Assembly: GCF_964355755.1 (NCBI RefSeq)
Contig: NC_092674.1
Location: forward strand, 9,551,001 to 9,615,000
Source of the DNA: Antedon mediterranea
Taxonomy: Eukaryota; Echinodermata; Crinoidea; Comatulida; Antedonidae
DNA: 64,000 nucleotides
Direction of reading: 5' to 3'
This document shows positions 1-14,400 of this stretch, in pieces; the stretch's first letter is position 1, and each line of letters starts with the position of its first letter. A model generated the notes under the pieces. That model was given only the letters and a program-made list of their open reading frames with translations. It had not been told where the DNA came from and searched no databases. Made by a program: the position numbers and the translations under genes.

Positions 1-351
1 TTTTATAGCCAGAGGCGTAAGTTAATTGCCACACGCGACCTCACAGTTGGAAGTACACCGTAGTTTCAGTCCCGTCCGAACGGGCCCATTGAGTATCCAG
101 AGACATTGAGTATCCAGAGACTTAAAAACATAAACGCTAATAATAATAATCCATAAAAAAATGACATTATCTATATGTTTCCAGGCATAGCAGATGTTGA
201 TGTGTATTATGGAAAATGGGTTTCCAACAAATCTTATTTAGTTGTCATCAAAATTGGCCTAGAGTAGCAGTAGATTCTGAATAGTTTAATGAACTCATTT
301 TGTGTATTAAACCAATTAGGAGAAATTGTGCCTTTAAACTTGGTTCCCACA
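1..351. other. Window edge, no feature recognised
   Basis: AT-rich sequence with no convincing coding stretch and no recognised repeat boundary. A short direct repeat (TTGAGTATCCAGAGAC, twice) lies near 90-121. Confidence 0.5.
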
Positions 352-660
352 TAAGATAAGATAAGATAAGATAACTTTTATTGATCCTCAAAAAGGAAAT
401 TCATTGCTCGTCATAATAACAAGAAAACACAATAAAAACAAATATAGCATAAAACCATTCATATAAAAACATAAAAAAATACAAGATAAAATTATCTTCT
501 TGACTTTCTGTTGTACTGGATGATATTGGAGGGAATAAAGGATTTGGCATATCGATTTGTTTTCACACTGAGGAGCCTCAATCTACCACTTGGATTAAGT
601 TGGTCTATGATCACATGGACTCAACACAAAGATGTGTGCTTGCTGTTGTAAGGGTCTTTA
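352..660 (-). mobile_element. 3' end of a LINE (CR1/Rex1-like), fragment
   Basis: On the minus strand a short frame reads NPSGRLRLLSVKTNRY, then AKSFIPSNIIQYN, and ends at a stop at 492-494. This is the basic tail seen after the reverse transcriptase of CR1/Rex1/L2-type LINEs. A short 3' UTR follows and ends in a (TTATC)n pentamer tail (plus-strand GATAAGATAAGATAAG at about 352-372), as is usual for this group. The 5' side loses its frame near 630. This is a dead, 5'-truncated copy, unrelated in its tail to the intact LINE at 58-62 kb. Confidence 0.6.
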
Positions 661-998
661 TACCTGTTCTGGGCCTTGCTTGGTTGGCTTCACATGCCTT
701 TTTATCACATTATTTGAAACTAAACGAAAAACATTCAACACAGGACGGTAAACTATAAACGCTGAACATCGTACCTATTTATTATTTATATGGATCGTAA
801 ATACACGTAATATTTATATGAAATACAAAAAGATGTATTGTAGACAGTCCTACTACTACTACGCAATCTGATGAATAGTGGGAAATTCCCAAAACATTTT
901 GCGGGTAGAAATTTTTTTTTTCCCCTCAACCGGAAACAAGTTATTTTTTATTTTTGGCCTAGTTATTAAAATATTTTTTAATTTTGGCCTTGGTGCCC
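661..998. other. No gene recognised
   Basis: AT-rich sequence with no coding signal. The open frames on both strands that start here arise from the GC-richer minisatellite that follows. Confidence 0.5.
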
Positions 999-1155
999 CT
1001 TCGATTTCAAACAAATGGCCTTGGTGCCCTCCCATTTGGCCTTGGTGCCCTTCGATTTCAAACAAATGGCCTTGGTGCCCTCCCATTTGGCCTTGGTTCC
1101 TCTTCGATTTCAAACAAATGGCCTTGGTGCCCTCCCATTTGGCCTTGGTGCCCCT
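999..1155. repeat. Minisatellite, about 51-bp unit, 3 copies
   Basis: Three nearly identical units, each holding TTCGATTTCAAACAAATGGC followed by two copies of GGCCTTGGTGCCC-like sequence. A GGCCTTGCCCC-type degenerate tail continues to about 1215. Open frames on both strands through it are by-products of the repeat. A decayed relative (ATGGCCTTTT..TTGGCCTTGTTGCC) appears near 12660-12770. Confidence 0.8.
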
Positions 1156-1595
1156 AAAATCAATGAAAACCGGAGACCAAATGGCCTTGCCCCTAAAATC
1201 CCCAAATTCGAGGCCTGCGATGGGCAGTACTGGCGATGGGTTATTCAAATTGTCGGTTGTCATTGGTCAATACGGTATTTTTTGAATACTGTATTTATAC
1301 CGTATTTTTTGGCAGCAGAGACTGCGCTCATAAAAAAATTACCGTATTTTCCCCACAAAATTTGTGGATAAAATACGGTATTTACAAATTTATACCTATT
1401 TTTTGTACCCTTTTCTGCTGCCAATAAAAAATACCGTATTTTTTTTGACCTGCGACATGAGGTCAAAATCGTGTTTTTATTTTCTGTCCCTATCAGATGT
1501 TTTACACACGTGTATAGATATATTCGCGAAAATGTGGAGCGAAGATGTTAGTACGGTTACTATATAAATCTGTGTGGGGAGGGAGGGGGAGGGGT

Positions 1596-1842
1596 ATGTC
1601 CGGCCAACTAAAAGGTAATAAAAGGGACAACCACATTAATAAAGACATTTCTAAAAAATAATGCAGGAGTACGGAATAGACTTCCTTGTCTCCAAAGCAA
1701 GTAAACTCAAAGCTGAAGAGCCTGCGAAAGCAGTACAACATTGCAAAAGACAATAACTTGTGGAGGGAACGAATTACTTGTCCTCATTACGATGTTTTCT
1801 GTGCTCTCACAACATCTCTATCACTAGGGCTAGGCTGTTGAA
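1596..1842 (+). pseudogene. Broken Myb/SANT-like ORF of Harbinger copy 1
   Basis: It starts [17 protein letters not shown], parallel to the open frame of the second Harbinger copy, then meets an in-frame TAA after ISKK and shifts frame. The C-terminal part ([11 protein letters not shown]-like) is still recognisable in another frame up to about 1842. The DNA-binding protein is not made from this copy. Confidence 0.6.
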
Positions 1843-2007
1843 AGTGAGGCGTAAAACTTCCTTTATTGCGACTTTTAATTATCGACCAAATAAATGAATG
1901 ACAGTTTGGGTAAAAAGGATGAATTTTAACACGACCACCCAAGAAGTATTGTTAGCAGAAACGGAGTACTAAAAAATACTGCATAAAAAATACTGCATAA
2001 AAAATAC

Positions 2008-2268
2008 TGTATAAAAAAATACGGTATAAGAAATACGGTATAAGAAATACGGTATAAGAAATACGGTATAAGAAATACGGTATAAGAAATACGGTATAAG
2101 AAATACGGTATAAGAAATACGGTATAAGAAATACGGTATAAGAAATACGGTATAAGAACGGTATAAGAAATACGGTATAAGAAATACGGTATAAGAAATA
2201 CGGTATAAGAAATACGGTATAAGAAATACGGTATAAGAAATACGGTATAAGAAATACGGTATAAAAAA
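2008..2268. repeat. 14-bp minisatellite AAGAAATACGGTAT
   Basis: About 18 head-to-tail copies of AAGAAATACGGTAT, with one shortened unit near 2155. ATACGGTAT and its reverse complement recur throughout both Harbinger copies, so this array looks like a local expansion of element sequence. Confidence 0.9.
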
Positions 2269-2458
2269 TACCGTAAGAACTCCCAGAAAGTACTAAATGT
2301 GGCGTGTTTATTTTTTTAGGTCAGATTTTCTTACATTTTGTGTAATCTGTAACTTGTTTTCAAAGTCTTTATCATAATTTGTTGTTGTTTGATAGGTGAC
2401 CCATAAAAATTAGAATAACAAAGTCATTATTTTCTTTAAATACTAATAGAATAATGAG

Positions 2459-5400
2459 ATGGTTGGAACGTCAAAAGTAGAAAGCCGAGGTTCATGGGGC
2501 TCGCAAGTAGACTTTCTTCTAGCTTGCATAGGCTATGCAGTAGGACTTGGAAACATTTGGCGCTTCCCGTACTTGTGTTATAGAAATGGTGGAGGTAAGT
2601 GCTTATCTGGTCGATAGCAAAAGAAAATCCCAAAGAACTAGATTATTATAACCGTTTATAAAACATTCTGTGGAATATATTTTTAACTGCAAATTGTGGA
2701 CTCAATATGGTTTATTTCTAGTATAAATTTTATTCTTAAATCTCTGAGATTTTACATCAGAACCCGCACCGCACATCCGTGAAATCATAAAATAATTGAT
2801 TAAATTTTAAACGTTTCATTCTCATTTAATCTTTCTAATGGTACAATATGATATATTTAAATTACCAAACTCAGTTTTAAGGATTTGTAGTTTTTATGGA
2901 GTTTACAATATGGCACGACGTCATCGAGAGAATTGTATGTAAATTTTAGTATATTTGGGTGAAGCTGTCCTAATTTATATATTTATGCTGGTTGACTAGT
3001 TTATGACTAGACAACTTTCATCATAAAACAAACTATTGTATTGGTTCTTTTTAATAAAATTTATTATCTTAATTACATTTTTAAATTTCATAATCTAAAT
3101 AAAAATGAGTGATATATTGAGAATTGTAATCTATACTTTGATGTGAATCTTGGAATCTTTCCAGATTTTCTGAAACTTGTAAGGGCCTGTTTCTGCTGCA
3201 ACTGCTCAAAATACGGTATAAAAATACGGTATTTTTTATACCGTATTTTTTAGTACCCCGTTTCTGCTAACAATACTTCTTGGGTGGTCGTGTTAAATTT
3301 CATCTTTTTTACCCAAATTGCCATTCATTTATTTGATCGATAATTAAAAGTCGCAATAAAGGAAGTTTTACGTCTCACTTTCAACAGCCTAGCCCTAGTG
3401 ATAGAGATGTTGTGAGAGCACAGAAAACATCGTAATGGGGACAATTAATTCGTTCCCTCCCCGAGTTATTGTATTTTGCAATGTTGTACTGCTTTCGCAG
3501 GCTCTTCAGCTTTGAGTTTACTTGCTTTGGAGACAAGTCTATTCCATACTCCTGCTTTATTTTTTTAGAAATGTCTTTATAAATGTGGTTGCCCCTTTTA
3601 TTACCTTTTAGTTGGCCAGACATTTTAGCTTCCCCACACAAATTTATTTAGTAAAACTGTGACGTCTTCGCTCCACATTTTCGCCGAATATATATATACA
3701 CGTGTGTAAAACAGCTTATAGCGACAGAAAATAAAAATACGAATGTTGACCTTTTGCCATGTAAAAAAAAAATACGGTATTTTTTATTGGCAGCAGAAAC
3801 GGGTACAGAAAATACGGTATAAATTTGTAAATACCGTATTTTATCCACAAATTTTGTGGGGAAAATACGGTATACAAAATACGGTATATTTTTTATGAGC
3901 GCAGTTTCTGCTGCCAAAAATATACCGTATATATACGGTATTCAAAAAATACCGTATAATATACGGTATTTAGTTGGCAGCAGAAACAGGGCCTAAGTGA
4001 TCTTGTTTAATTTTGAGCTTCTGAACTGTTTCAACAAAGACAAAATATTTGATTATTTTATTTGTTTAATCATTAAACACATACCTGTAAAGTTAGGCAG
4101 CAGAATCAACATTTCATTTAATGGGGTTTGAACTGTTAAAATAGTGCAAATGTTTTGTTACTAAGTTGCAAAACCTATACAAGTTTTTTAAAAGTTAATT
4201 TAAAATGGTCAAGACAAATTAAATCAGTCCATCAAGAAAAAGGCAGGAGAGCACCGAATTGCTCTCCTTGTGTTTTCGTGAGAGCATTTTGGTTTCCTAA
4301 CAAAATTATCCATGGGTCTCTCTGTGGAGCTCAACCAACATACTACAGTCGTACGATTTTAAAAATAAAGAAATCAGGCCATGGCCTAACTTGGCTTGGA
4401 GTCAACTAGGTCTACTTGACCTGGCTAGGCTAGCCTATTATTTTAGCCCTAGGCTTAGGCTAACTATCTAGGGGCTAGTCCTAAAAATCGGACAGAAATT
4501 GTCATTTACCGGCATTTCACAGTAATACAATTCTAACCAGCAATAGTCAACAAAATATTGATAATAAGTTACTAAGTATCATTTCAACGATAATATTGTG
4601 CCTTTTACATACGGCGATCACACATGCGAATGCTGGCCAAGATAGAGCAGCAGCTGCTGGAAGGATGACAGCACATGTTTTTTTTCCACTGGATTTTAGT
4701 AACCAAAATGGTTGACATTTTTTTTGGGGAAAAAAATTCATCTAAAAAAAAAGACAGAAGTGAAGAATCTCTCTCCAAATAATCAATATGTATTAAAACC
4801 TACTATTAAATATTGTTATTATTAACTTAATTACAAAAATTGCTTGGCACCCAAAGTTGCTTTGTTTAATAAAAGAAACCATTGGTTGGTAGTTGTTCTG
4901 CTTGCTATAGAAATTTTTAAAGAATCTGTTATTTCTTGCCTGTACAGTACAATTACTGTAGATCTACAATTGTATTAAAATCTAACTGTCGTTTTCACAA
5001 TTGACGCACTCGGGTTCTGCACACCCTGAAAAACTTGGGCATGCGTAGTTAAGTAGCACGACTTTAAAAACCAAGAAGCGCCCTCATTATGGTAATCAAA
5101 GCTGAAATTATAAGCTAACCTAACCCAATAATCAATTGTATGTACTGTACTGCAATGAGTATAAAGGTTAATCCTTATTATTAACTGGAAGGAAGTCCAA
5201 TTAATTAAACAATAAAATTATCTGTCAGCAGTCTATTGTATGTTGGTTATTATTGTAAAAATAAAATTAATAAACAAACCTTTGTCAGAATAGACAAATT
5301 TTCCAATTATGTACCAGGTTTTCTTTTTAAATCCTTGTGCAATTACCAAAAGATCAAGTAACACATTAGGTATGATCAGTTATAAAACACAGCAATTGCA

Positions 5401-8400
5401 TAAATAATATAGATGGACATATTCGGTCAAAAAATAGACTTGTGGATTCGTTTACTTGGTTTTTTTACACATTGGTGGATATGTGCAGCACTCAACAAAT
5501 GTTATTGTTTTTTAATGATTTTATTAAACATGGAACATACAGGTTGCATGTTGTATTAACCTACCGTATGCAAACGCTACAAGATTTGTATGCAACCAAA
5601 TAAAGTCTACATGTCCAGATGTTTGTTGTACTGATGGCGATTAATAGTGAGGTTTCGCAACCTAACGAAAACGGATACGTCATACATTTGTGAAACTTTT
5701 GAGCTGATCCCCATTTCATATTCGTAAAGCGTATTCGTGTTGACGAATATCACCAGTCATATTCGTAACTACAAAACAAGTATAGTTTTTGATCTATTTT
5801 GCACATTTTGCATTTGAATCAGGAATGATTCATGATTATAATATAATTATAGATTTATTGAAAGTAATTTACTAAAGTAATTTACTAAAATGCCAAGTCA
5901 ATTTTGATAAATAGCAATTTTTAAAGTCCTCACTCGCTTTGATGTTACACTAGGCCTAGGCAGCCAAGTACCAAGTACCAAGCAACACGTTCCTGCGCTT
6001 CGCTCAAATTTACCGCAATCATATTTTGGACGCGCCTCAATATTTCGCTGCCATGCGAAACAGATTTTTTTATGGCTTACGAAAACGAATACGTGTGCAT
6101 GACGTATCCGTTTTTTCGTTATCGTATTCGTAAGATTGCGAAACCTCTATTAATAAATGATATAGCCATGTTCTATACTTATTTGTGGTACTGTACATCA
6201 TGGCCTATTGTTAATTAAATATTCTATCAACAATAAGACCCTATGCACTCTATTATCTTACAGTTAGCACAGTGTTGTCTCTGTTAGCTTTTAAAATATT
6301 TAATTGAGAATTTGACACAAGAGAACATGGCCATACAGTAGGCATTTTTGGCAGGCTGTAATACAAGTTTTTTATCTTTGCACATTTTACAATGGTATAC
6401 CAACTCTTCATAAAATTAATAAATATCGATGAAATTCAATTCATATGAAATTTAGTGGAACCTATCAATTCATATCAATATTATGGAATTAAGTGGAACT
6501 TATCAATTATTATCAATATTATTAGTATTGGAAGGTTGACTCTACAATACATGTCAATATTTGGGAATTTTGTCAATTCATATTGAAAATATTTGCATTT
6601 TCAATTCATATCAATAGTTATTGACAATGAAATGTTTGACTTGTTATAAATATCAATATTATTGAATAATTTGTAAAAATTTTTTTTATTTCTATTCTAC
6701 AGGTGCATTTCTGATTCCTTATTTTCTGATGATGGTAATTGTTGGCATGCCCTTGTTTTTTATGGAGTTGGCATTTGGCCAGTATGCTAGAGAAGGCCCC
6801 ATTACTATATGGAAGGCAGCTCCACTATTCAAAGGTAAACCTACTGTTGTTGGTGATTGTATATTTTTTTTCAGGTCTCTACTAAAGATGATATTAGAGA
6901 GCTGAATTTGACAACCGTGATGTCTTCGTTCGTTGACTGGACCCAGAAAACACCAAAACGGTTTGCATTCACTCAATGAATTAACATGACCTAACTCAAC
7001 CTAGGTCAAAGGTCATAGAAAGAAATCTTCCAATTTAAGATAGTACTGTAATTGACAATTATATAGGGGTCTAGGAGTTTTCTTTTAGTTTTAAATTTTA
7101 AAGCTTTTTTTTTGGTAGGTGTTATTAAATTATTAGGCAGGGTAAAAAGACCTTGAATAACATCAAGGTGGGTGGAAGATTATGATACATCCATGTTTTA
7201 TCAGAATCTTCTGAATGTAAGTGATGTTCTCAACATTGCATTTATAAATGTCACTCTGTTACCATCACACAAATTAATGGTAAACAAGTCTATTCAATTG
7301 AGTATTTAAAATGTGTGGTAAAGTAATCAATTATTTCTACATGTTGAAGAAGCTTATGCTGGTGTCAAAGGTTAAGGTTAACTTTTTTTTTATATACATA
7401 ATCTGTCCACATTACTTACAGTATTTAAAGTTTAAGTACCAGCAAAGTTATAATGTGTACAATTGATGTAAATGTTTTGTTTTTAAAACTAAATATTGAT
7501 TTGTTTTTTTATTATGTTTGCACGTTTAATTCACTAAATTAAAGAGATAGGCATTATTACTGTATTCTTCATTATTCAATTCTGAGTGAATTAATTTAAA
7601 AAATGAGTGAATAATTCAACATTTATGAAAAGCATAGACCAGTCAGTAGGCCTATTTGTACTGTATAATTTGTACTAATTAATTGTGCAATTTATAACTT
7701 GCAAAACAAATGTACAAATTAGTCTAGGGTGGGATTTAAATATGACCTTCTGAAGAATGCTACTTGGCAACAGATGGCTGAAAATTAATAACCTATAATC
7801 TAGCTATTTAATGTGTTCTCTTTGTCTTTAGTTCATATAAATTACATTTATTTCGGTCTTAGTTTTGTCTCAGTTTAGTTATTTCACTACATCTCTTGCG
7901 CAACTTCATATGATATTCAATAACTACTCCATTCAACTCTTGCGTCATTGAGAGTGCCATTTCGGTATATTGCGAGTGCCATTTCGGTATATTGCGGGTG
8001 CAACTTTTTGTATACACAGAGAGCAACCGGAACGTGCAACATGAGGCTAGGTTGACGTTCGAAAATTAAGATGTAGTGTGCTGCTGTGCATCGTCATCTT
8101 ATGTACTCCGTGTCCAAAATTTGAGTGATGCCTTTTCGAATGGTTTTAGGTGTCTCATTCAAAGTAGGTTTGTTGTAAATATAAAATATAACCTTTCACC
8201 TTTCACCTCATGAATTTATGTGTACCAGTACTATCATAAACATTCATCATTTGTATACTTTGTGGTTATTCTTAGGAAATCAGTTATTTACTTAAAAATT
8301 AATGATATGATAATGAAACGAAAAGTCATAAAACAAACTAATTACCAAGTCAAATAATTAAGTAACTGGTAACTCATTTTATAGTCCAAGGCCTTTCATA

Positions 8401-11400
8401 ATGAGTCATACAGTAGCATGATGGAAATTTTAACTGTGTTTTTAAATGTTATATTGCCATTTAAACCGGTTACTGAAAATTAATTTCTGCTGCCGAGAAA
8501 TAAGGGTTAATTTATTGCAGCAGAAACAAGACTGCAGTAGTGCACTTTTTATCTATCGGCATTGTAGAGCCTGTTGGTGGGTCCTAATGCCTCAATCATC
8601 ATCAGGCCGACAAGTAATTTATACATTGGTTTATAAAAAGTACAATCTATAAATGCTTTACAGTACTTTGTTTATTGAGTCATTGAACACAGTGAGATAT
8701 ATCTTGTAGTAGCACTGATAAGTGTTGTTTGACTTTATGAATAGCTGATAGCAAGTGTAAGTGTTTATATCCGGTGCGTTAACCTATTTGCAAGGTCCAG
8801 GTCCAAGATTATACTGTAACTCTAAGGGCCTCTTTCTGCTGCATTAATCAAGAACTGTTTATTTTGAAATTGATTAAAATAGATCATTTTTATATTGAAA
8901 AAAAATCCCAGTTTAAATCGGTGATTGTTCTGAGTATGAAAAAGCATTCATTACCCAAAATGCAATACACTCCGGAATTCATTCAAACGTTGAACATATT
9001 ATTATGCTAGTAGTATTTCTTAGGTTTTGTTTTGTTATCAACTGACATGATGGTCAGGGATTTTGACCAATGATGACAAAACTTCTATTTTAAACATTAG
9101 GTGTTGAATACCTTGACTTTTAAAGCCACAGATTACCCTATTCCTTGCTTTTGATGGCATAAACACTGTGAGTCAGAAAATAACCTTAACTTAAATCAAC
9201 TGGGCTGGTGATGTTGTTAATAATGTTTGTACAGTATTTTAGATTATTATAGACCAAGCCTAGCTAGGCTTAGTTTTGTACAAGACCTAGCTTTTTACCA
9301 TTTAAAGACAAAAAACTATCGCAATAGTTTGTGACATACAAGGAAAGCCTAAATATGAATGTAATACATAGTATACAAGATCGGGTGATATTGATAACAG
9401 TGTATGCAAAATGGATCCATTTTAAACATTTTTTGACTAAAATAAACAATGTAGGACATACTGTAGTATTAGTTTGAAATACTGCAATTTGCCTGATGTG
9501 TGTATGTATGCAAAGAGCACACATTTTGTACAGGTGGAAATAAGCAATAAACATTTACTTAAAAATGACCTGGATTTAAATAAGAAACCTCACCCTTTTC
9601 CTGTCTACAAGGACACAATTAAGTCGATGTTGGCATCAATGGATTCTTTTAGCTTGGATTAGTAGGATATTCAAAGCACAATATGTTGTCTTCTTAACAT
9701 GGCTCTCTTCCTGTTGTATTTTGTTGCATGCAAGGCAAGAGCAGATCTCGGGTTTTCAAACGCGAAAGCGCTATTAATGTATCATCAATAGTTTGTAAAA
9801 ATGAATTAATAATTTGTGCATCCCAAGCAAATGTCTGTCAATGGACCCGTGCAATGAGTGACGGGTTAATTATCATTGGCATTGTTTCTTTCTGATCTGC
9901 TTTCCTCTTCAACCTGAGTACCATGGCTGGGGAGGCACCCCAAATATGATTAGGCTTTTTGAAAAATTGTTTCCTTCCGAAGATTAACTGAAGCATAATC
10001 GACCTTTTAGAAATAATTTACTTCCACTTAGATTATATTTATATTATTAGAAAATAATATTTTTCATAGCTAACCCACACAAATCCATTATCATACTGTA
10101 CTTGTATTTGAGATTTTTTGCACATTTTCGTACACACATTCGCAAACCTTGAAAAAATATAGTTTGGGTGGTATTTGATTATGCATCCTCTGCGATATGA
10201 TGCGCAGATCAACTACAAAAACACGCCTCTCGCTAGTGTATTTTTCTTCCTTGATTTCACATGGTTGCCCTGTTTATAAAATTTCCTATTTCAAAAAAAA
10301 AAAGATGCTTTTTATTTTGTAAATCATTGAAAGAAACTTTGGTTGGGCCACTGGTGCTAAAGTACAATATGTATCTAACACAAAAAAAGCTATTATAAGT
10401 GACACAATGGATTTGTTGACTCTAGTTTGCCGAGTGGTTAAGGCCGAGATATTCCAACCTACTGTATACCTATAAATGTAATTTTACATTATATAGCAGG
10501 CGCTATATTAGCTAATATTAAGTTTAAAAAATCCCGAGCTTACATCATCTGAGGATATCCAATACCAAATTGCTACCTGCCTATGTTCATTAATAAACAA
10601 TTGGTAATGCCATACACATTTTTGAAGCGTGGTATAGCCTAGTAATCTAGGCCTACCATAATTTTGTTTTTCACCAATGTTTGCATATAGAAAATCTTTT
10701 AAAGCAAGTCCTTTTTTACCTGATGGGTGGACATGCCCGACTCGCGCATTGTTGTTACATGCGACACCATTACAACATAACAATGTGTTCTTGGCTTTGG
10801 CAGGTGGCTGTTAATTCGTGAAACAGAGGCCTACCTAAGATTAAGAAATGCTTTTGTTTTAAATACTGGGTGTGTCATAAACAGTTCCAGGACTGTTCAT
10901 TTCAAATAACATGTCTATAGCTCTTTGTTCTAATAAAATTCTACCTAGACACACACCTTGATGACTCATCTGTTAAAGATATTGTAGTTATAATTAACAT
11001 ATTGTATGCTACAGATCCAGATTATCATTGAGGAACAACTTAATTATTGTGAAGATGAACAGCATTTAACGGGGTAAATCCAAGATTTCTAAATATATTT
11101 AAAGATTATTATTTTTGACAAAACAAATAGGTTTTAGTGTGCCAATGGTGTGTAAATAATGCCAGAATTGAATACGGTATTTTAAAATGGCTGATGCAGT
11201 AATGAAAATGAACATTTTGTTTCACCTAGAAATCGGAAGATACATTTTTGAAAAAAATATATTTCATTTTTTTCCCTTGCAGTTACATTTGGTGCTATGC
11301 CAAATTAAAGATCCATATTTTTGCAGCTACTGTAATTTGCTGTCGATCAATTCTGGAATAATTTTATTTTATTAACTTATCTATAAATTACAAGATCAGT

Positions 11401-14400
11401 TCCTGTTTTTATACACGGAACATTAGCGGAACATTACATTTAACTATCAGTATAACCCCTTAACATGGCAGTGACTTAATATTTATAATCTCTATTAATA
11501 TTATTATTTTGTACTTTATTTATTGATTTTTAAATTTTAGTTGAAATATTAGTTAAATCGTCGACATTTTATCAAGAGTGTATTGCTGCCTGTTCAAAAT
11601 TGTATCTCCCTTTCCGTCCAAATAAATTATAAAACTGTTAAGAGAGGCAGAAGAATATTTGTACACTAATTTGGAAAATATAATGCAAATTCTGCTGTTT
11701 ATTGCTAACAGTTGTCTTTATATGTTGTTGGAATGACTATTTAATTTATTACTTGAGGCTATATAAGCTAAATGAAAAACCTCTTAACGTAGTCATATAT
11801 CTGTTTAGAATATATGTCAACGCATCATCATAACGTCATCGTTTTGCATAAAAGGAAAAATATTTCTTGTAAAAACATCAGACGCTTTTATGAATTTGAC
11901 GAAAGTAACAAAATATTTATAAACTTGAAATTATTTCCACGGCTTAAAAGATTTTTTTTCTGTATCGAAAATTTTTACTTCTTTTAGGATTTTTAGATTG
12001 AGAACTTTTTCTTTTATGTTATCCATTTTATGGATGTGTAACTGTAAAATACTGTGAATTTCAGATGAATATTTTAAAGACTAATTTCTCTAGGCTCCGA
12101 TGTTTTGAATAGTTTCATTTTTTAATGTTTGGATACATTATATATATTTAGATTATTCATTAAAATATTTAATAATTTGCTATTTTTACATGATTTTTAT
12201 TAACAAAATGAATTAATAATAAATAAATATATGTTTAGTTGTACAGTACTACAGGCCTTTTCTTTTGAAAATTATAGGTGTGCTACAAATTGCAATCCTC
12301 AATACATTCAGGGGTACTGTAGGTGTGCTGTTTGTATTTTGATGTGTAGAAGTTTACCAAATTTAGGCATGTTGTAAATCGCACTCCTCAAGGGCAGTTT
12401 AGGAGTGTGTTAGGTGACTGATCGCTCTCGCTCGCCTCAAAATACAAGGCCTGGTACTACTCTTGGTGATTAGAAGGATCTTAAAAGAAGTACAGTAGCT
12501 CTGCCATTTCCAGACCACCCAGCCTATTATTTTATCAAATTCTGTCCTCCAGGCCTGAAATTTTAAAATTTTACTGGCCAGGCCTAAACATTTTCCACAG
12601 CCAGTGCCCTAGATGCTCAGTTGGCATTAATGCCTTTGAAATTGAGCAATAACAATCATTGCGACAAATGGCCTTTTATTTGATTTGATAAACCTTGAAT
12701 GAACACAAACTTTTGTTTTATTTTACATGGCTTTGATGCCTTACTACTTGGCCTTGTTGCCACTCAAATGAAATAAAACATGGAGGCTATCCTTTAACCC
12801 CTCCAATTTAAGGCCTGTGTTACTGAGGAAAATATGTTATTTATAACTTCTTGAGCCATGCAAGACAGAATGCTGTAAGTTTAACGTGTGTATTTGGACT
12901 CAGTTTTGCGTAATAATTCTTCATTAGTACTCAATATAGGATTTTTTCTAAATTGACAAATATAATCATTAATGGCTGTCAGATGACAGAACCCGTGTAT
13001 CTCTACAAATTACATTCCATAATATTACTATAATCTGTCATATTACTTGTCATAATTGGTGACATATATCTTCAAATGGTGACATATTCTTTAATAGATC
13101 CACAAATACTGGGTATTAATAACCATTTGTCATGATCATGCAGACAATCCACCTGTTAGTGTTACCGCCTAAATTTGCCTCGTAAAATGTATTAAAACTG
13201 ATATTCAATTTCATCTCAAAATCTTTCCATCATTACAGCAATGTCAATGACTCGAGCTGTAGACATTTTTGTTGTGAAAATTTTACATTCCTGCATGTCC
13301 ATATTTCATAAAGTGAGCAGATTAATTCTCTAAAAAAGTTCAAAAACCAAATTGTTTTTGCAAATTTTCAAGTTTCAGACTCGATTAATCACATATTTGG
13401 GCAAACATCTGGTATGCAAGAGTAAATCTTAACTTGCGTATTGTAAGCTTTGTTCACTAATCTTACACTTTGAGCTGTCGTAACAAACATTAGCGTTCCA
13501 TCCACTAATCTTTTCCCGGTTTAGAGTTATACGCAGCATACGATACAAAGGCATATCGCCATAGGTCTGAACAGGCCCTAAAGTAACTGTAAAATTTGGG
13601 GTTCCTTAAAACACAGATCTTGATATGTCTACTCTACAGTATAAATGCTGACACAATAAAACTAGGTTATTGTGACTTCAGGTACCATACTGTACAGTAT
13701 GCCAAAAAATAATAGCGTATTAATATTATAAATATTGTATGTGGCAAGGCTTAATATGAAATTATATGCTCCTATTTATTAGATATGGTATTGGGTCCAA
13801 TATCAAATTTCCTATCTTGAAATAAATACCAGATGTTGAATACTTATTAACTCATTGATTAATGCTCGGTGAAATATTTGAATCTAATTTTCACTGATTT
13901 TATGCAAAGTGACCAAGACTATATATTTACCTAGAGATTTGTTTTTTTCAATAATAGAAAGTAATGTGTTTGTTTTGAAGTGATCAACAGATATGATTTT
14001 CTATGATGTCTTTTAAAAAAAGAATAATATTACGGTAGTTGTTGACATTATGGGGATATTTTACAGTAGGTAGGCTTATGGCAACCTGAACTGAAAGCAA
14101 CTCAACTCAGCTGCAAGGAACTAATTACATGAGCGCTTATGTCAACTCTCTCTCGGCAAAAGGCACGGAACTCAAAGAAACTGATGGCGATTAGTTGTAG
14201 TTACCCATGCCGCATGCAATGTGAAGTAGGAGCCATTGTGTGTGAGCCCTTATGCTGATAATGAACTGATCGCTACTGGTCGCTTTTACCCATACCTCAT
14301 AGTCATACATGACACGATTACAAAATTTCAGTTGCATTTAGTTCTTTTGTTTTTAGTTCTGCTAAAATAGAACATGTTCAACTCAACAGAGCTCAACTCA

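Larger units (their letters stand above)
1263..2280 (+). mobile_element. PIF/Harbinger-like element, copy 1 (decayed)
   Basis: Long similarity to the reverse complement of the element at 3183-3993. It shares the ATACGGTATTTTTTGAATAC start, the GGCAGCAGA..TTCTGCTGCC blocks, the Myb/SANT-like coding remnant and the CCACCCAAGAAGTATTG block. The outer GGGCCTGTTTCTGCTGC end is not visible here. The right part has expanded into a 14-bp minisatellite. It lies just upstream of SLC6 coding exon 1. Confidence 0.7.

Noticed and set aside
878-1371. Open frames of 118-135 residues on both strands
   Set aside because: They run through the 51-bp minisatellite and keep open only because the unit length is near a multiple of three. 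No domain or splice context.
2008-2268. CRISPR-like array
   Set aside because: The 14-bp units have no spacers and the genome is eukaryotic; it is a simple minisatellite.
9270-9662. 94- and 62-residue frames in SLC6 intron 2
   Set aside because: No family resemblance, low-complexity AT-rich composition, and SLC6 exons 2 and 3 join in phase without them.
10427-10500. Possible tRNA gene
   Set aside because: Only a box A-like stretch is present. No T-arm, no acceptor stem pairing and no box B.
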